Origin: Ruegeria sp. R14_0
GTDB lineage: Bacteria; Pseudomonadota; Alphaproteobacteria; Rhodobacterales; Rhodobacteraceae
Assembly (NCBI RefSeq): GCF_017743975.1
Contig: NZ_JAGHRC010000003.1
Coordinates: 124,001 to 188,000, forward strand
Reading direction: 5' to 3'
DNA length: 64,000 bases
Shown here: positions 34,046-42,585 of the stretch, one piece after another
Layout: each line of letters starts with the position of its first letter
How positions within the stretch are numbered: the stretch's first letter is position 1
The notes under the pieces: model-generated
Seen by the model: only the letters and a program-made list of their open reading frames with translations
Databases searched by the model: none
Told to the model about the DNA's origin: nothing
Made by a program: the position numbers and the translations under genes

Positions 34046-34366
34046 ATGCCGACGCAAACTCAAAATGCATTCCGTGCACTTGCTGACCCCACCCGCCGGG
34101 AGATTGTGCAGCTTCTCGCGTCTCAGGACATGACAATCGCTCAGTTGACGGATCGGTTCGATATGACCCGCGCCGCAGTCAAAAAGCACCTGACCGTTCT
34201 GTCCGATGGCGGCCTTATCACAGTCGAAGCCAAGGGGCGCGAGCGCATCAACCGTCTGGAGCCGAAGGGGATGGCCCCCATTCTCGATTGGTTCCGCTAT
34301 TTTGACCAGTTCTGGGACGAACGCCTGAGCAATCTGAAAGAAGCTATTGAAAGGAAAAAGAAATGA
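34046..34366 (+). CDS. ArsR/SmtB family transcriptional regulator
   Basis: The 106-residue winged-helix repressor has NAFRALADPTRREIVQLLA and QLTDRFDMTRAAVKKHLTVL, the recognition helix region. No CxC or other metal-site cysteines are present, so it is not a metal sensor of the ArsR type. ArsR proteins paired with AHSA1-domain partners are common. ATG 34046 fits the family; the longer frame from 34022 runs through the second operator. Its stop overlaps the next gene by four bases. Confidence 0.92.
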   Translation: MPTQTQNAFRALADPTRREIVQLLASQDMTIAQLTDRFDMTRAAVKKHLTVLSDGGLITVEAKGRERINRLEPKGMAPILDWFRYFDQFWDERLSNLKEAIERKKK

Positions 34367-34788
34367 CCAATTCTATTCTGCAAAAAGCGATCTTTCTGCG
34401 GGCCGAGCCTGAAACGGTATGGGCCTTTCTGACAGAACCAGATCGACTGGCCGAGTGGTTTCACAAGCCCGAACACCCGCTGACCGCCGGTCAAAAGCTT
34501 AAGATGTTCGGAACCACCAGTGGCGACCTGTTGATCTGGGGAGAAGTTCGCGCAGCCCGCCGACCTGAATACCTGGAATATACCTTTACTATCAAACCCC
34601 TGGGCGACACTGTTAGCGTCGTGAAGTGGACGCTGGACGCTGTCCCCGGTGGCACAAGATTGGGATTGGTGCATGAGGGCTTGCCGCAAAACGCAGAAGC
34701 CTTTGGCTTGATCCTGTCACTGGACAGCGGCTGGGATGAGCATTTTGACAAGATGCGCAAAGCCCTACACGAACCAGTTGACGCCTGA
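34363..34788 (+). CDS. SRPBCC/AHSA1 domain protein
   Basis: The 141-residue protein has the Aha1-C-terminal-like START fold: ILQKAIFLRAEPETVWAFLTE, RLAEWFHKPEHPLTAGQKL, EVRAARRPEYLEYTFTIK and TRLGLVHEGLPQNAE. Ligand and function are unknown. Its ATG overlaps the ArsR stop (ATGA), so expression is coupled and probably controlled by the two operators upstream. Confidence 0.92.
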   Translation: MTNSILQKAIFLRAEPETVWAFLTEPDRLAEWFHKPEHPLTAGQKLKMFGTTSGDLLIWGEVRAARRPEYLEYTFTIKPLGDTVSVVKWTLDAVPGGTRLGLVHEGLPQNAEAFGLILSLDSGWDEHFDKMRKALHEPVDA

Positions 34789-35002
34789 CCCCTTGCGCAA
34801 ACCCGCCGCACACCCTACCTAGGCCCGTGGCGGGTTCTGCCCTTCTTGTGATTGGTAGCATTCTGGTGGCCTTAAGCAATTCCGAGGGGGCTGGCTCTGT
34901 TCAGGTCCTGGCCTGATTACCTGGCGCCCACCTGTACATACAGGTCCTCGGGAATCACACCGCACGGTTGACTGGTGGTCCCGCCACACCCCCTTTGGAT
35001 TT
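34789..35002. other. Spacer with a broken frame before the truncated glycosyltransferase
   Basis: The glycosyltransferase frame stays open leftward to 34859 and includes DWWSRHTPFGFVRP, which could be coding, but there is no ATG and no ribosome site. On the minus strand a 23-codon frame ends PCGVIPEDLYVQVGAR just here. The region looks like decayed gene ends rather than a normal promoter. Confidence 0.35.
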
Positions 35003-35722
35003 GTGCGCCCTAAATGCCAGCCCGGTCGCGGTTGGGACAAAAGACGTTGGGGTTTTTTGTCTCAGTTCGTCAGTTCCTTGACCTACAAGTTTGACGTTGT
35101 GATGGGCGGGGATGTGGATGAATTGATCGTTCTGGACCCTCTGGTTGGTGACAACCCGGTCAAGCATATCCAACAGCGAACGAGCGAAGAGGTGATTACC
35201 CCTTTCGCTATAGAAGTCGTACACCGCGTTGACCTAGAACCCGCGCTAGACGCTAGTCGCCCTGTTTTGGAACAACGCATTCACGGACGGGCCAATGCCG
35301 TATATTGCAAACCTTGCATCATCCGAAAACCCATTCGGTGGAGTCTTGGTCAACACTATTCAGACTATCCCCATCTAAATTTATCCTCGGAACTTTTTCT
35401 GTTTCACTTGCGGTTCTTTGATCGCGACACCCTCTTAGCGCGTCAAAAGCTACGCTATCAGCACGTCACCAACGCGGACTCAGAAATATTCGGGGGCGTG
35501 GCAGGTGCCGGCTGGATGCAATCTGCCGAACAGGTCGACGCAGAACTTCAAGGCTTCGCAGACTTTGGCCCTCCAGAACGCACCGATTTTTCGTTTGGTC
35601 GCCCGCGGATGCAAATGAAACGGAGATGGCGTTTAGAAAAGAAACGCCAAATCTGGAGACACGCGAAATTCAGCGGTCAGACCACATTTGTCATCCCCGA
35701 GCGGTTCAAACCCGTGTTTTAA
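35003..35722 (+). CDS. Probable 5'-truncated glycosyltransferase (family 2-like)
   Basis: The 239-residue frame holds KFDVVMGGDVDELIVLDPLVG, the Asp-x-Asp-like nucleotide-sugar motif of a family 2-type glycosyltransferase. Then come TPFAIEVVHRVDLEP, ARANAV-type and GQHYSDYP segments and a basic C-terminus. The usual first 80-100 residues are missing, and the only start is a GTG at 35003 without a ribosome site. AT content is a little higher than in its neighbours. It is probably a decaying or non-functional gene. Confidence 0.55.
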   Translation: MRPKCQPGRGWDKRRWGFLSQFVSSLTYKFDVVMGGDVDELIVLDPLVGDNPVKHIQQRTSEEVITPFAIEVVHRVDLEPALDASRPVLEQRIHGRANAVYCKPCIIRKPIRWSLGQHYSDYPHLNLSSELFLFHLRFFDRDTLLARQKLRYQHVTNADSEIFGGVAGAGWMQSAEQVDAELQGFADFGPPERTDFSFGRPRMQMKRRWRLEKKRQIWRHAKFSGQTTFVIPERFKPVF

Positions 35723-35737
35723 GTTACGAAACTGCAG

Positions 35738-36052
35738 TCAGAGCGCCCGGCTTTTCTTTTCGATTTCCTGCTGAACCAACGCCGCCCGGAAACCATGCGC
35801 GATCGGGGTTCCGCCGCGCGGGCCGTCGGGCTTTTCAGCCATGCTCATGATTGCATAGGCGAACTGAACACCTGCAAAGACAATCCCGTTCATAAACCAG
35901 ATCATGGCAAGGGCGATCAGTCCGATTTCGGATCCCAGGATCAGGCCGCGCAGGTTGCCCACATTGAAACCCAATAGCACGCCGACGAACACGGCCGAGA
36001 TCACAAAACCCCAGGCAACTTGCGTGATGTAGAGACGGATCAGTTTGGGCAT
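35738..36052 (-). CDS. Membrane protein of unknown function
   Basis: The 104-residue protein has two clear membrane segments (GFVISAVFVGVLLGFNVGNL and IGLIALAMIWFMNGIVFAGV) and a cytoplasmic tail PDGPRGGTPIAHGFRAALVQ. I recognise it as a common Rhodobacterales small membrane protein without an assigned role. The frame opens at 36076, but ATG 36052 (MPKLIRLYITQ) follows a CAAGGAGC ribosome site. It converges on the glycosyltransferase remnant and is divergent from the LuxR pseudogene. Confidence 0.75.
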   Translation of the reverse strand: MPKLIRLYITQVAWGFVISAVFVGVLLGFNVGNLRGLILGSEIGLIALAMIWFMNGIVFAGVQFAYAIMSMAEKPDGPRGGTPIAHGFRAALVQQEIEKKSRAL

Positions 36053-36145
36053 GACAAAGCTCCTTGTCTGATACATTCATGATAGCGCATGGTCTTTCAG
36101 AGTAAACCGCAGCGCTCGGGGTGCGACATTAATTCTGGAGTTTTA

Positions 36146-36925
36146 ATGAATGCCCTTAGCCTGTTCACACTTGATCTTCTCGAACAACTCTCGCGACTTC
36201 ACGATGATCAAGAACGATGGGAGTTCACGTTAGACCGGCTTACCGAGATCGGGTTCAATGCCCTGAAATTGGTTTGCTTTACACCTGAAACCGGTGCGAT
36301 CCACTGGGTGCGAAGCTCGATGTCAAAAGGGTGGCTGAACCGTTACGACACCGAAGGTTACGCCGAAGCGGACCCAATGCTCGCGCAGGTTCAGAACGGC
36401 AAGGAAAGCCTTTGCGTGCAGGCCGCAAGCCTGAACGTAGCGGATGGTCATTCGGACAAGGCGCTGGCTTTGAACCATGATCTTGAGAAGGCGGGCTACA
36501 TTCATCTCTACTCGTTGGTGGTGCCCTGCCCCGATAACGAAGCCAAACTGGTCGTGTTGTAATCGGACAATCCGGACGCCCAGACCCAGATGACGGACCG
36601 CCAACGCGAAATGCGCATTCTGGCCACCGTGCTGGCGACCAATCTGGGAGCGGATATTCCCAGCAACCATGGGCGTGTCTACGACATCGCCAGCATCGCC
36701 CCTGCCGCACCGGATCTGACTCTGCGTGAATTGCAGGTTATGAACTTGCTGGCCCTTGGGCACCGAAACGACAAGACTGCCGACCTGCTGAACCTGTCGG
36801 AAATCACCGTGCGCACACATCTGAAAAACGCACGTGACAAATTGCGCGCGCCGACCCGCGAGGCAGCGCTTGTCCGTGCGATGCAACTTGGGCTGATTAC
36901 TCCGCCGGGCTATCGAAATCGATAG
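36146..36925 (+). pseudogene. LuxR-type autoinducer-binding regulator broken by an in-frame stop
   Basis: The first part (MNALSLFTLDLLEQLSRLHD ... WVRSSMSKGWLNRYDTEGYAEADPM) is an acyl-homoserine-lactone-binding domain. The second (TLRELQVMNLLALGHRNDKT; LNLSEITVRTHLKNARDKL) is a LuxR helix-turn-helix. Both lie in one frame, separated only by TAA at 36560-36562. Reading through gives KLVVL-stop-SDNPDAQTQMTDRQREM, so a single codon, perhaps Tyr, appears to have mutated. ATG 36146 follows a TGGAG site. An alternative is that two polypeptides are made, from ATG 36146 and 36590. No luxI gene is in the window. Confidence 0.8.
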
Positions 36926-37027
36926 CTGGCACCTGCTTGTCATTCCGATAAACTACTGGTGTCTTGGGATAAAACTGTGAGTGGTGGAGGCCGAAGGCGC
37001 AATTTTGGTGTATATTGTTAACGTTCA

Positions 37028-37060
37028 GGCGCAGCTGATTTTGTGGCTGCGTCTTATTCA
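37028..37060 (+). terminator. Possible terminator after the LuxR pseudogene
   Basis: CGCAGC (37030-37035) pairs with GCTGCG (37046-37051) and is followed by TCTTATTC. It lies between the LuxR pseudogene and the convergent nusB; the stem is short, so this is tentative. Confidence 0.35.
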
Positions 37061-37079
37061 TTTCGCCGGGTTGATTTGA

Positions 37080-37562
37080 TCAGAACGCCTCGGGCTGCGC
37101 CTCACGCGCCATGTGATCCAGAACGGCGTTGACGAATTTCGGCTCTTTGCCTTCCGGGAAGAACGCGCGCGCCACGTCGACAAATTCGTTGATCACGACC
37201 TTGGGCGGCGTGTCGCTTTGCGTCAGTTCAGCTCCGGCTGCGCGGAACGTAGCGCGCAGCGTCGGATCAATCCGTGCGATGGGCCATTTGGCCACCAGCG
37301 CGCGGTCGGTCATCTGGTCGATGGGGGCCTGATAGTTCACCGCATCCTCGACCATCTTGCGGAACAGGCGGATATCACCGTCCAGCATTTCCTCGCCCTC
37401 ATAGACAGCGCCGAAACGGTGATCCAGAAACTCATTCACAACCTGTTCGGTCGTCTGGCCCGACTGCTCCATCTGGAACAGGGCCTGCACGGCATAAAGC
37501 CGGGCGGCGGATTTCATCAGGCGTTTCTGGTTGGCCGGTTTCGGCGCGTCGGTCTGGGTCAT
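37080..37562 (-). CDS. nusB: Transcription antitermination factor NusB
   Basis: NusB binds boxA with NusE for rRNA antitermination. The 160-residue helical protein has SAARLYAVQALFQMEQSGQT, VAKWPIARIDPTLRATFRAA and VVINEFVDVARAFFPEGKEP, all family blocks. It is the last gene of the rib group, and its ATG at 37562 overlaps the ribH stop by four bases. The longer frame to 37649 lies inside ribH. The ribH-nusB order is standard in bacteria. Confidence 0.95.
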   Translation of the reverse strand: MTQTDAPKPANQKRLMKSAARLYAVQALFQMEQSGQTTEQVVNEFLDHRFGAVYEGEEMLDGDIRLFRKMVEDAVNYQAPIDQMTDRALVAKWPIARIDPTLRATFRAAGAELTQSDTPPKVVINEFVDVARAFFPEGKEPKFVNAVLDHMAREAQPEAF

Positions 37563-38110
37563 GCTGTCGTGGGTCCGTTGTTGTCGCCCGCCACTAGGAT
37601 GGACTCGGACGGTGGCTTGAAACCAACGCCCTTTTTGGAAGAGCCCCACTTACGGCTGAGCGCGATCAGATGCAAGGCCGCAGCGGCTGCTCCGCCACCT
37701 TTATTCATCTTTTCGGGATTTGCGCGGACTTCAGCCTGATCGTCATTCTCGACGGTCAAAATGCCATTACCGATGCACAGCCCCTGCAGACCCATCAACT
37801 GGATGGCACGGCTGGAATCGTTGCACACCGTCTCGTAATGGGTGGTTTCACCGCGGATAACGCAACCCAGCGCGACATAGCCGTCAAAGTTGCACTGGCG
37901 ATCCGCCATCGCGATGGCCGTGGGAACCTCGAGCGCGCCCGGGACTTCGACGACCTCGCAGGTTCCGCCTGCGCCCTCGATCGCGGCTTTGGCCCCCGCC
38001 ACAAGATTATCCGCAATCGCGCGATAGAACGGGGCCACCACGATCAGCAGTTTAACCGGCTTGTCGAAGGTCGGGGTCGGCAGCACGCCGTGTTTGTCTT
38101 GTTCAGCCAC
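37559..38110 (-). CDS. ribH: 6,7-dimethyl-8-ribityllumazine synthase
   Basis: RibH makes the lumazine precursor of riboflavin. The 183-residue protein has VVAPFYRAIADNLVAGAKAA, VPGALEVPTAIAMAD, ALGCVIRGETTHYETVCND (with the catalytic His) and IGNGILTVENDDQA. Length is a little above the family's usual 150-160 because of a C-terminal tail. It lies two bases after ribB and overlaps nusB by four bases, in the minus-strand riboflavin block. Confidence 0.97.
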   Translation of the reverse strand: MAEQDKHGVLPTPTFDKPVKLLIVVAPFYRAIADNLVAGAKAAIEGAGGTCEVVEVPGALEVPTAIAMADRQCNFDGYVALGCVIRGETTHYETVCNDSSRAIQLMGLQGLCIGNGILTVENDDQAEVRANPEKMNKGGGAAAAALHLIALSRKWGSSKKGVGFKPPSESILVAGDNNGPTTA

Positions 38111-38112
38111 GA

Positions 38113-39234
38113 TTAGTTATCCTCGAGTATCGAACGGGTACCGACGATGGACAGACCATATGCGTCCAGCCCCAGGTATTTCGTTTCCGGTGTATTGGTC
38201 AGCAAGACCAGTTCCTGAATGCCCATCTTGGACAAGATCTGCGCACCCAGACCAGTCTGCTTGATGGTCCGGGGACCTTCGTCCTCGGCCGCATACAGCG
38301 CATTGCGTGGTTCGCGGAACAAGCAGACGACCCCGCGCCCTTCCGCAGCGATCTTTTTCATGGCCCACGGCAATTCCATCGGTGATTTCGGGCCAAGGCC
38401 CAGAATGTCAGGGGCTTCGTGCAAAGCATGGGTACGGGTCAGGACCGGCTCAGGCGTGGTGATATCCCCCTTCACCAGGACAACGTGCTCGATGCCGTGG
38501 GTCTGATCGGTGAACAGGCGCATTTCCCAAACGCCACCATATTCAGAAGTCACGGTCTGGCGCGAGGTCTCGACGACCAGATTGTCATTTCGCGACCGGT
38601 AGGCGATCAAATCGCTGATCGTTCCGATCTTCATGTCGTGCTCTTTGGCAAACTCGACCAGATCAGGCAGGCGCGCCATGGTTCCGTCAGGCTTCATGAT
38701 CTCGCAGATCACACCCGCCGGATTCAGCCCAGCCAAACGGGAAATATCAACGGCTGCCTCGGTATGGCCGGCGCGTACCAGCACCCCGCCCCGTTTTGCA
38801 CGTAGTGGGAAGATATGACCCGGCGTCGCTATTTGGGCCATGGTGTTCTGTTCGTTGATCGCAGTGGCCACGGTCAGCGCACGGTCTTCGGCAGATATCC
38901 CGGTCGACACACCTTCGCGTGCCTCGATCGACACGGTGAATGCGGTTTCATGACGTGATGAATTGTTGACGGCCATCATCGGCAGGCCAAGCGCTTCGAC
39001 ACGCTCTGCGGTCATCGGCAAGCAGATCAGGCCGCGCCCGTGGGTGGCCATAAAGTTGATCGCCGCCGCGTCCGCGAATTCGGCGGCAATGACCAGATCG
39101 CCTTCGTTCTCACGGTCTTCGTGGTCGACCAGAATATACATCCGGCCCTGGCGCGCCTCTTCGATGATATCTTCAATCGGGCTGATCGCATCGCGCAGCT
39201 GGGCCTCGACCGGGCCGGGTGTTTCAAAGCTCAT
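38113..39234 (-). CDS. ribB: 3,4-dihydroxy-2-butanone 4-phosphate synthase with degenerate GTP cyclohydrolase II domain
   Basis: The 373-residue protein has an N-terminal RibB domain: [33 protein letters not shown], and [26 protein letters not shown]. The C-terminal half (about 210-373) aligns to RibA but lacks the three zinc-binding cysteines of the S-x-R-C-D-C region, where [13 protein letters not shown] stands instead. GTP cyclohydrolase activity is therefore unlikely. The start is ATG 39234; the frame to 39282 runs through the upstream hairpin. ribH follows after two bases. Confidence 0.94.
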   Translation of the reverse strand: MSFETPGPVEAQLRDAISPIEDIIEEARQGRMYILVDHEDRENEGDLVIAAEFADAAAINFMATHGRGLICLPMTAERVEALGLPMMAVNNSSRHETAFTVSIEAREGVSTGISAEDRALTVATAINEQNTMAQIATPGHIFPLRAKRGGVLVRAGHTEAAVDISRLAGLNPAGVICEIMKPDGTMARLPDLVEFAKEHDMKIGTISDLIAYRSRNDNLVVETSRQTVTSEYGGVWEMRLFTDQTHGIEHVVLVKGDITTPEPVLTRTHALHEAPDILGLGPKSPMELPWAMKKIAAEGRGVVCLFREPRNALYAAEDEGPRTIKQTGLGAQILSKMGIQELVLLTNTPETKYLGLDAYGLSIVGTRSILEDN

Positions 39235-39274
39235 AGAGCAGCCTTTCGAAAGAGCATGTTTGAACGGCTGATAG

Positions 39275-39310
39275 ACCACCAAGCGCTCAAAAGCCAGAGC
39301 ACTTGGTGGT
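39275..39310 (-). promoter_or_regulatory. Long stem-loop between ribE and ribB
   Basis: ACCACCAAG-C-GCTC (39275-39288) and GAGC-A-CTTGGTGGT (39297-39310) flank eight bases. On the rib message (minus strand) the single mismatch becomes a U-G pair, giving 14 continuous pairs. No T-run follows, and the FMN riboswitch consensus is not seen. An attenuator or processing role is inferred. Confidence 0.55.
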
Positions 39311-39344
39311 GCGAATTGCCAAAACGCGGCGTCGAAACTTGCGG

Positions 39345-39932
39345 TCAGGCCATCTCGTTCAGGCGCGCGACATAACGGGCCAGAGTATCAATCTCGAGGT
39401 TCACCCGATCACCGACCGAGACATCGCCCCAGGTCGTCACCTCTTTGGTGTGCGGAATGAAGTTGATGCCGAAATCGCGGCCGTCGACATCGTTGACGGT
39501 CAAAGACGTCCCGTTCAACGCAACCGATCCCTTGGGGGCGATGAACCGCGCCAGGTCTTCGGGCGCCTTCAGTGTCACGCGGGTGCTGTCGCCTTCATCC
39601 TTAACCGCAACCACATCGGCCACGCCATCGACATGGCCCGACACAATATGGCCCCCCAACTCATCCCCGACCTTCAGGGCGCGCTCAAGATTGACGCGTT
39701 TGCCGACCGCCCATTTGTCCAGATTGGTTTTCGAAACCGTCTCGGCGCTGATTTGTACGTCATACCAGTCATCGCCAAGGTCGATCACGGTCAGGCAGAC
39801 CCCGTCGCTGGCAATGGATGCGCCAATGTCAATATTCGCAGTGTCATAGTCCGTTTTGATCCGGGCTCGCAAATCGCCCTGCTGGTCCAACTCGGTGACC
39901 GTGCCGATATCGGTGATGATCCCTGTGAACAT
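39345..39932 (-). CDS. ribE: Riboflavin synthase, alpha type
   Basis: The enzyme dismutates two lumazines into riboflavin. The 195-residue protein begins MFTGIITDIGTVTELDQ and has two lumazine-binding repeats: IASDGVCLTVIDLGDDWYDV, then VALNGTSLTVNDVDGRDFGI. Length matches the family. It is the upstream gene of the ribE-ribB-ribH-nusB run, and the capsule cassette begins 140 bases away on the other strand. Confidence 0.96.
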   Translation of the reverse strand: MFTGIITDIGTVTELDQQGDLRARIKTDYDTANIDIGASIASDGVCLTVIDLGDDWYDVQISAETVSKTNLDKWAVGKRVNLERALKVGDELGGHIVSGHVDGVADVVAVKDEGDSTRVTLKAPEDLARFIAPKGSVALNGTSLTVNDVDGRDFGINFIPHTKEVTTWGDVSVGDRVNLEIDTLARYVARLNEMA

Positions 39933-40072
39933 TGCCTTTACCCTTTGCCTTTAACCTGTGCCTAGTTTTCCACATCGAGGTAAGCCTATGCAGCCCTGCG
40001 AGCAAGCCCTGCCTTGCCGGGATTGGCATAAAAGGGCATAAATTCCGAACCAAACAAAAAAGAGCAGCACGG

Positions 40073-41371
40073 ATGCCATCACTCACCGCGGGCTCGCATC
40101 GCCGCTTGTTCCTGTTTCTGCAAGGACCTCACGGCCCGTTCTTTAGCGCCTTGGCCCGCGCATTGCGCGCGGCCGGGGCCGACGTTCTGCGTGTGGGTTT
40201 TAATGCGGGCGATCAAGCCTTTTGGTTCGAACGGCGCAGCTATGTCCCGTTTTTGGAGGACCCAGAGACATGGCCCGACATGCTGCAAGACTTGATCCGG
40301 TCGCGCGGCATCACGGATATCGTGCTTTATGGAGATACCCGCCCCAATCACGCCCGCGCCATCGAGGTGGCGCAAGCGATGGGCGTGACAGTTCACGTGT
40401 TTGAGGAAGGTTACCTGCGTCCCTGGTGGGTGACCTATGAACGTGCCGGGGCGAACGGAAACTCGCGCCTGATGGAACTGGATGTCGCGCAGATGCAATG
40501 CGCGCTGGACCAATCCGATGCTCAGACCCCACCCCCTCCGTCGCATTGGGGCGATATGAGGCAGCACATATTTTACGGTGCGCTTTACCACTGGTTCGTC
40601 CTGTTTCTGAACCAGCGCTATCCGAACTTCAAACCGCATCGGGAACTGCCTGTTTCCAAAGAGTTTCGGCTGTATTTCAAACGCCTAGCGCTGATGCCGT
40701 TTCACAGAATTCGGCGGGCTTGGGCCACAGCCCGCGTACGCCATAGCGGCGCACCCTATCACCTGGCCCTATTGCAATTGGGGCATGACAGCTCGGTCCA
40801 AGCGCATTCGGATTACACCTGTATGTCTGACTTTCTTGAGCACGTGATCTCAGGTTTTGCAAAGGGCGCTCCGCGCCACCACCGGTTGGTTCTGAAAGAG
40901 CATCCGTTGGAAAACCACCGGGAACCTTTGCGCGACAAGGCCCGCGAAATCGCTCACGCACATCAGGTGGCGGATCGGGTGCACTATGTGCCCGGTGGCA
41001 AACTTGCGCGACTGCTCGACGATGCGAACTCGGCCGTGACCATCAACTCAACCGCCGGACAACAGGTTCTGTGGCGCGGCATTCCGTTGCGCAGCTTCGG
41101 CAGATCCGTCTACGACAAACCGGAGTTTGTGTCCCAACAGTCCATTGCCGAGTTCTTTTCGGACCCGGATATGCCCGATCACGAGGCGTATAGGCTGTAT
41201 CGGCAATTCCTTCTGAAAACCAGCCAGTTACCCGGCGGCTTTTATTCCCTGCGCGGCCGAAGACAACTGCTGCGCCGCGCAGCAGATTTGATGCTGCAGA
41301 ACCACGACCCCTATCAGTCGGTATTGTCCGGCAACGCGGCACCGCCGCCACAGTTGAAACTCGTCGACTGA
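40073..41371 (+). CDS. kpsS: Capsular polysaccharide export/biosynthesis protein, KpsS-like
   Basis: KpsS-type enzymes add beta-Kdo residues to the lipid end of group 2-type capsule. The 432-residue protein begins RRLFLFLQGPHGPFFSALAR and has RVGFNAGDQAFW, VHVFEEGYLRPWWVTYER, LVLKEHPLENHREPL and TINSTAGQQVLWRGIP, all typical of the family. ATG 40073 is chosen because upstream residues fall in the ribE promoter spacer. The two genes downstream complete a capsule export cassette on the strand opposite the rib genes. Confidence 0.9.
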   Translation: MPSLTAGSHRRLFLFLQGPHGPFFSALARALRAAGADVLRVGFNAGDQAFWFERRSYVPFLEDPETWPDMLQDLIRSRGITDIVLYGDTRPNHARAIEVAQAMGVTVHVFEEGYLRPWWVTYERAGANGNSRLMELDVAQMQCALDQSDAQTPPPPSHWGDMRQHIFYGALYHWFVLFLNQRYPNFKPHRELPVSKEFRLYFKRLALMPFHRIRRAWATARVRHSGAPYHLALLQLGHDSSVQAHSDYTCMSDFLEHVISGFAKGAPRHHRLVLKEHPLENHREPLRDKAREIAHAHQVADRVHYVPGGKLARLLDDANSAVTINSTAGQQVLWRGIPLRSFGRSVYDKPEFVSQQSIAEFFSDPDMPDHEAYRLYRQFLLKTSQLPGGFYSLRGRRQLLRRAADLMLQNHDPYQSVLSGNAAPPPQLKLVD

Positions 41372-41451
41372 CACGGGTGGCTTGGTGCTGGATGTTGCGC
41401 ATCGAACAGGCTAACTTGTCGCAAACAAAAGACGACCGAGGATTTACGGCA

Positions 41452-42585
41452 GTGCAGTGCATTCCATTTCGTTGGGTACGAGGGGCTTCCCTTGTGGCCT
41501 TGATCGGCCTTCTGGGGGCATGTCAGCTTCCCAAATCAGGTCCCAACAAAAACGAGATTCTGGCAGGAGCCGTGGAAAACGGTGGCAATGCATTTGTCGT
41601 CGAAGTTGATGATCGGGTGGCGCGGGCTACATCCGCGGTCCCGCAATTCGGTTTTTCATCCGCTTTCACCAGCGCGCCCAGCCTGACCGCAGATGTCGTA
41701 CGTCCCGGTGACGTTCTGGGCCTCACGGTCTGGGAAAACGTCGATGACGGCCTGTTGTCGAGCGATGTCGGGGCTGCGACAACACTCGAGCAAGTGCAGG
41801 TGGACAATGACGGGTTCATATTTGTTCCCTATGCGGGTCGTGTTCGTGCGGCGGGCAATACGCCCGAACAATTGCGGCAACTGATCACACAAAAGTTGCA
41901 GGATCAGACACCTGACCCACAGGTTGAAGTTCGTCGCACGGCCGGAGATGGCGCAACTGTTTCTCTGACGGGCAACATTGGTGCCCCCGGCCTTTATCCG
42001 ATTGAACTTCCGACCCGTACCCTTTCAGGCATGCTTTCAGAAGCAGGCGGGGTGTCCGTTGGCGCGGACATCGCGCTTGTGACGCTGATCCGGGGCGATC
42101 AAAGGGGAACCGTCTGGTACGAAGATCTGTTCCGAAATTCCAAGCTGGATGTTGCGCTGCGCGGCGGTGACCGCATTCTGGTTGAAGCTGACAGCCGGTC
42201 CTACATCGCCCTTGGCGCGACCAGCGGGCAATCTCGGGTCGCCTTCGACACCCAGGACCTTTCTGCGCTTGAAGCTTTGGCGCAGGTTGGCGGTCTGTTG
42301 TCGTTGTCGTCGGATCCAACCGGGATTTTTGTTTTACGTGATGAACGTCAGGACATTGCGCGCAAAGTCATGAACCGCCCGAGCCTTCAAGGCGATCAGC
42401 GTATGATTTACTTGTTGAACCTGACCGCGCCAAACGGGCTGTTTTTGGCAAGGGACTTCGTGATCCGCGACGGTGACACGATATATGTGACCGAAGCCCC
42501 CTATGCGCAGTGGACCAAGTCTATCTCTCTGATCTCAGGTGGCCTTACACCGCTGGCCAACGTTGCCACGCTGACGGGCAACTGA
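41452..42585 (+). CDS. Polysaccharide export lipoprotein (Wza/KpsD-like)
   Basis: This outer-membrane auxiliary family forms the export pore. The protein has a signal peptide ending in the lipobox LLGAC, then the polysaccharide-export domain (TADVVRPGDVLGLTVWENVD; VDNDGFIFVPYAGRVRAAGN; VSLTGNIGAPGLYPIELP) and SLBB-like repeats. Start choice: GTG 41452 (MQCIPFRWVRG) has GAGG 11 bases upstream and gives a normal 22-residue signal. ATG 41392 and GTG 41377 are longer alternatives. Its stop overlaps the kpsC start by one base. Confidence 0.9.
   Translation: MQCIPFRWVRGASLVALIGLLGACQLPKSGPNKNEILAGAVENGGNAFVVEVDDRVARATSAVPQFGFSSAFTSAPSLTADVVRPGDVLGLTVWENVDDGLLSSDVGAATTLEQVQVDNDGFIFVPYAGRVRAAGNTPEQLRQLITQKLQDQTPDPQVEVRRTAGDGATVSLTGNIGAPGLYPIELPTRTLSGMLSEAGGVSVGADIALVTLIRGDQRGTVWYEDLFRNSKLDVALRGGDRILVEADSRSYIALGATSGQSRVAFDTQDLSALEALAQVGGLLSLSSDPTGIFVLRDERQDIARKVMNRPSLQGDQRMIYLLNLTAPNGLFLARDFVIRDGDTIYVTEAPYAQWTKSISLISGGLTPLANVATLTGN

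Noticed and set aside
34918..34986. A 23-codon minus-strand frame ending PCGVIPEDLYVQVGAR
   Set aside because: It is too short to be a gene and has a stop just upstream. It is mentioned only as a possible gene-end remnant.
39235..39344. FMN riboswitch before ribB
   Set aside because: The conserved riboswitch blocks were not seen; only the plain hairpin is present.
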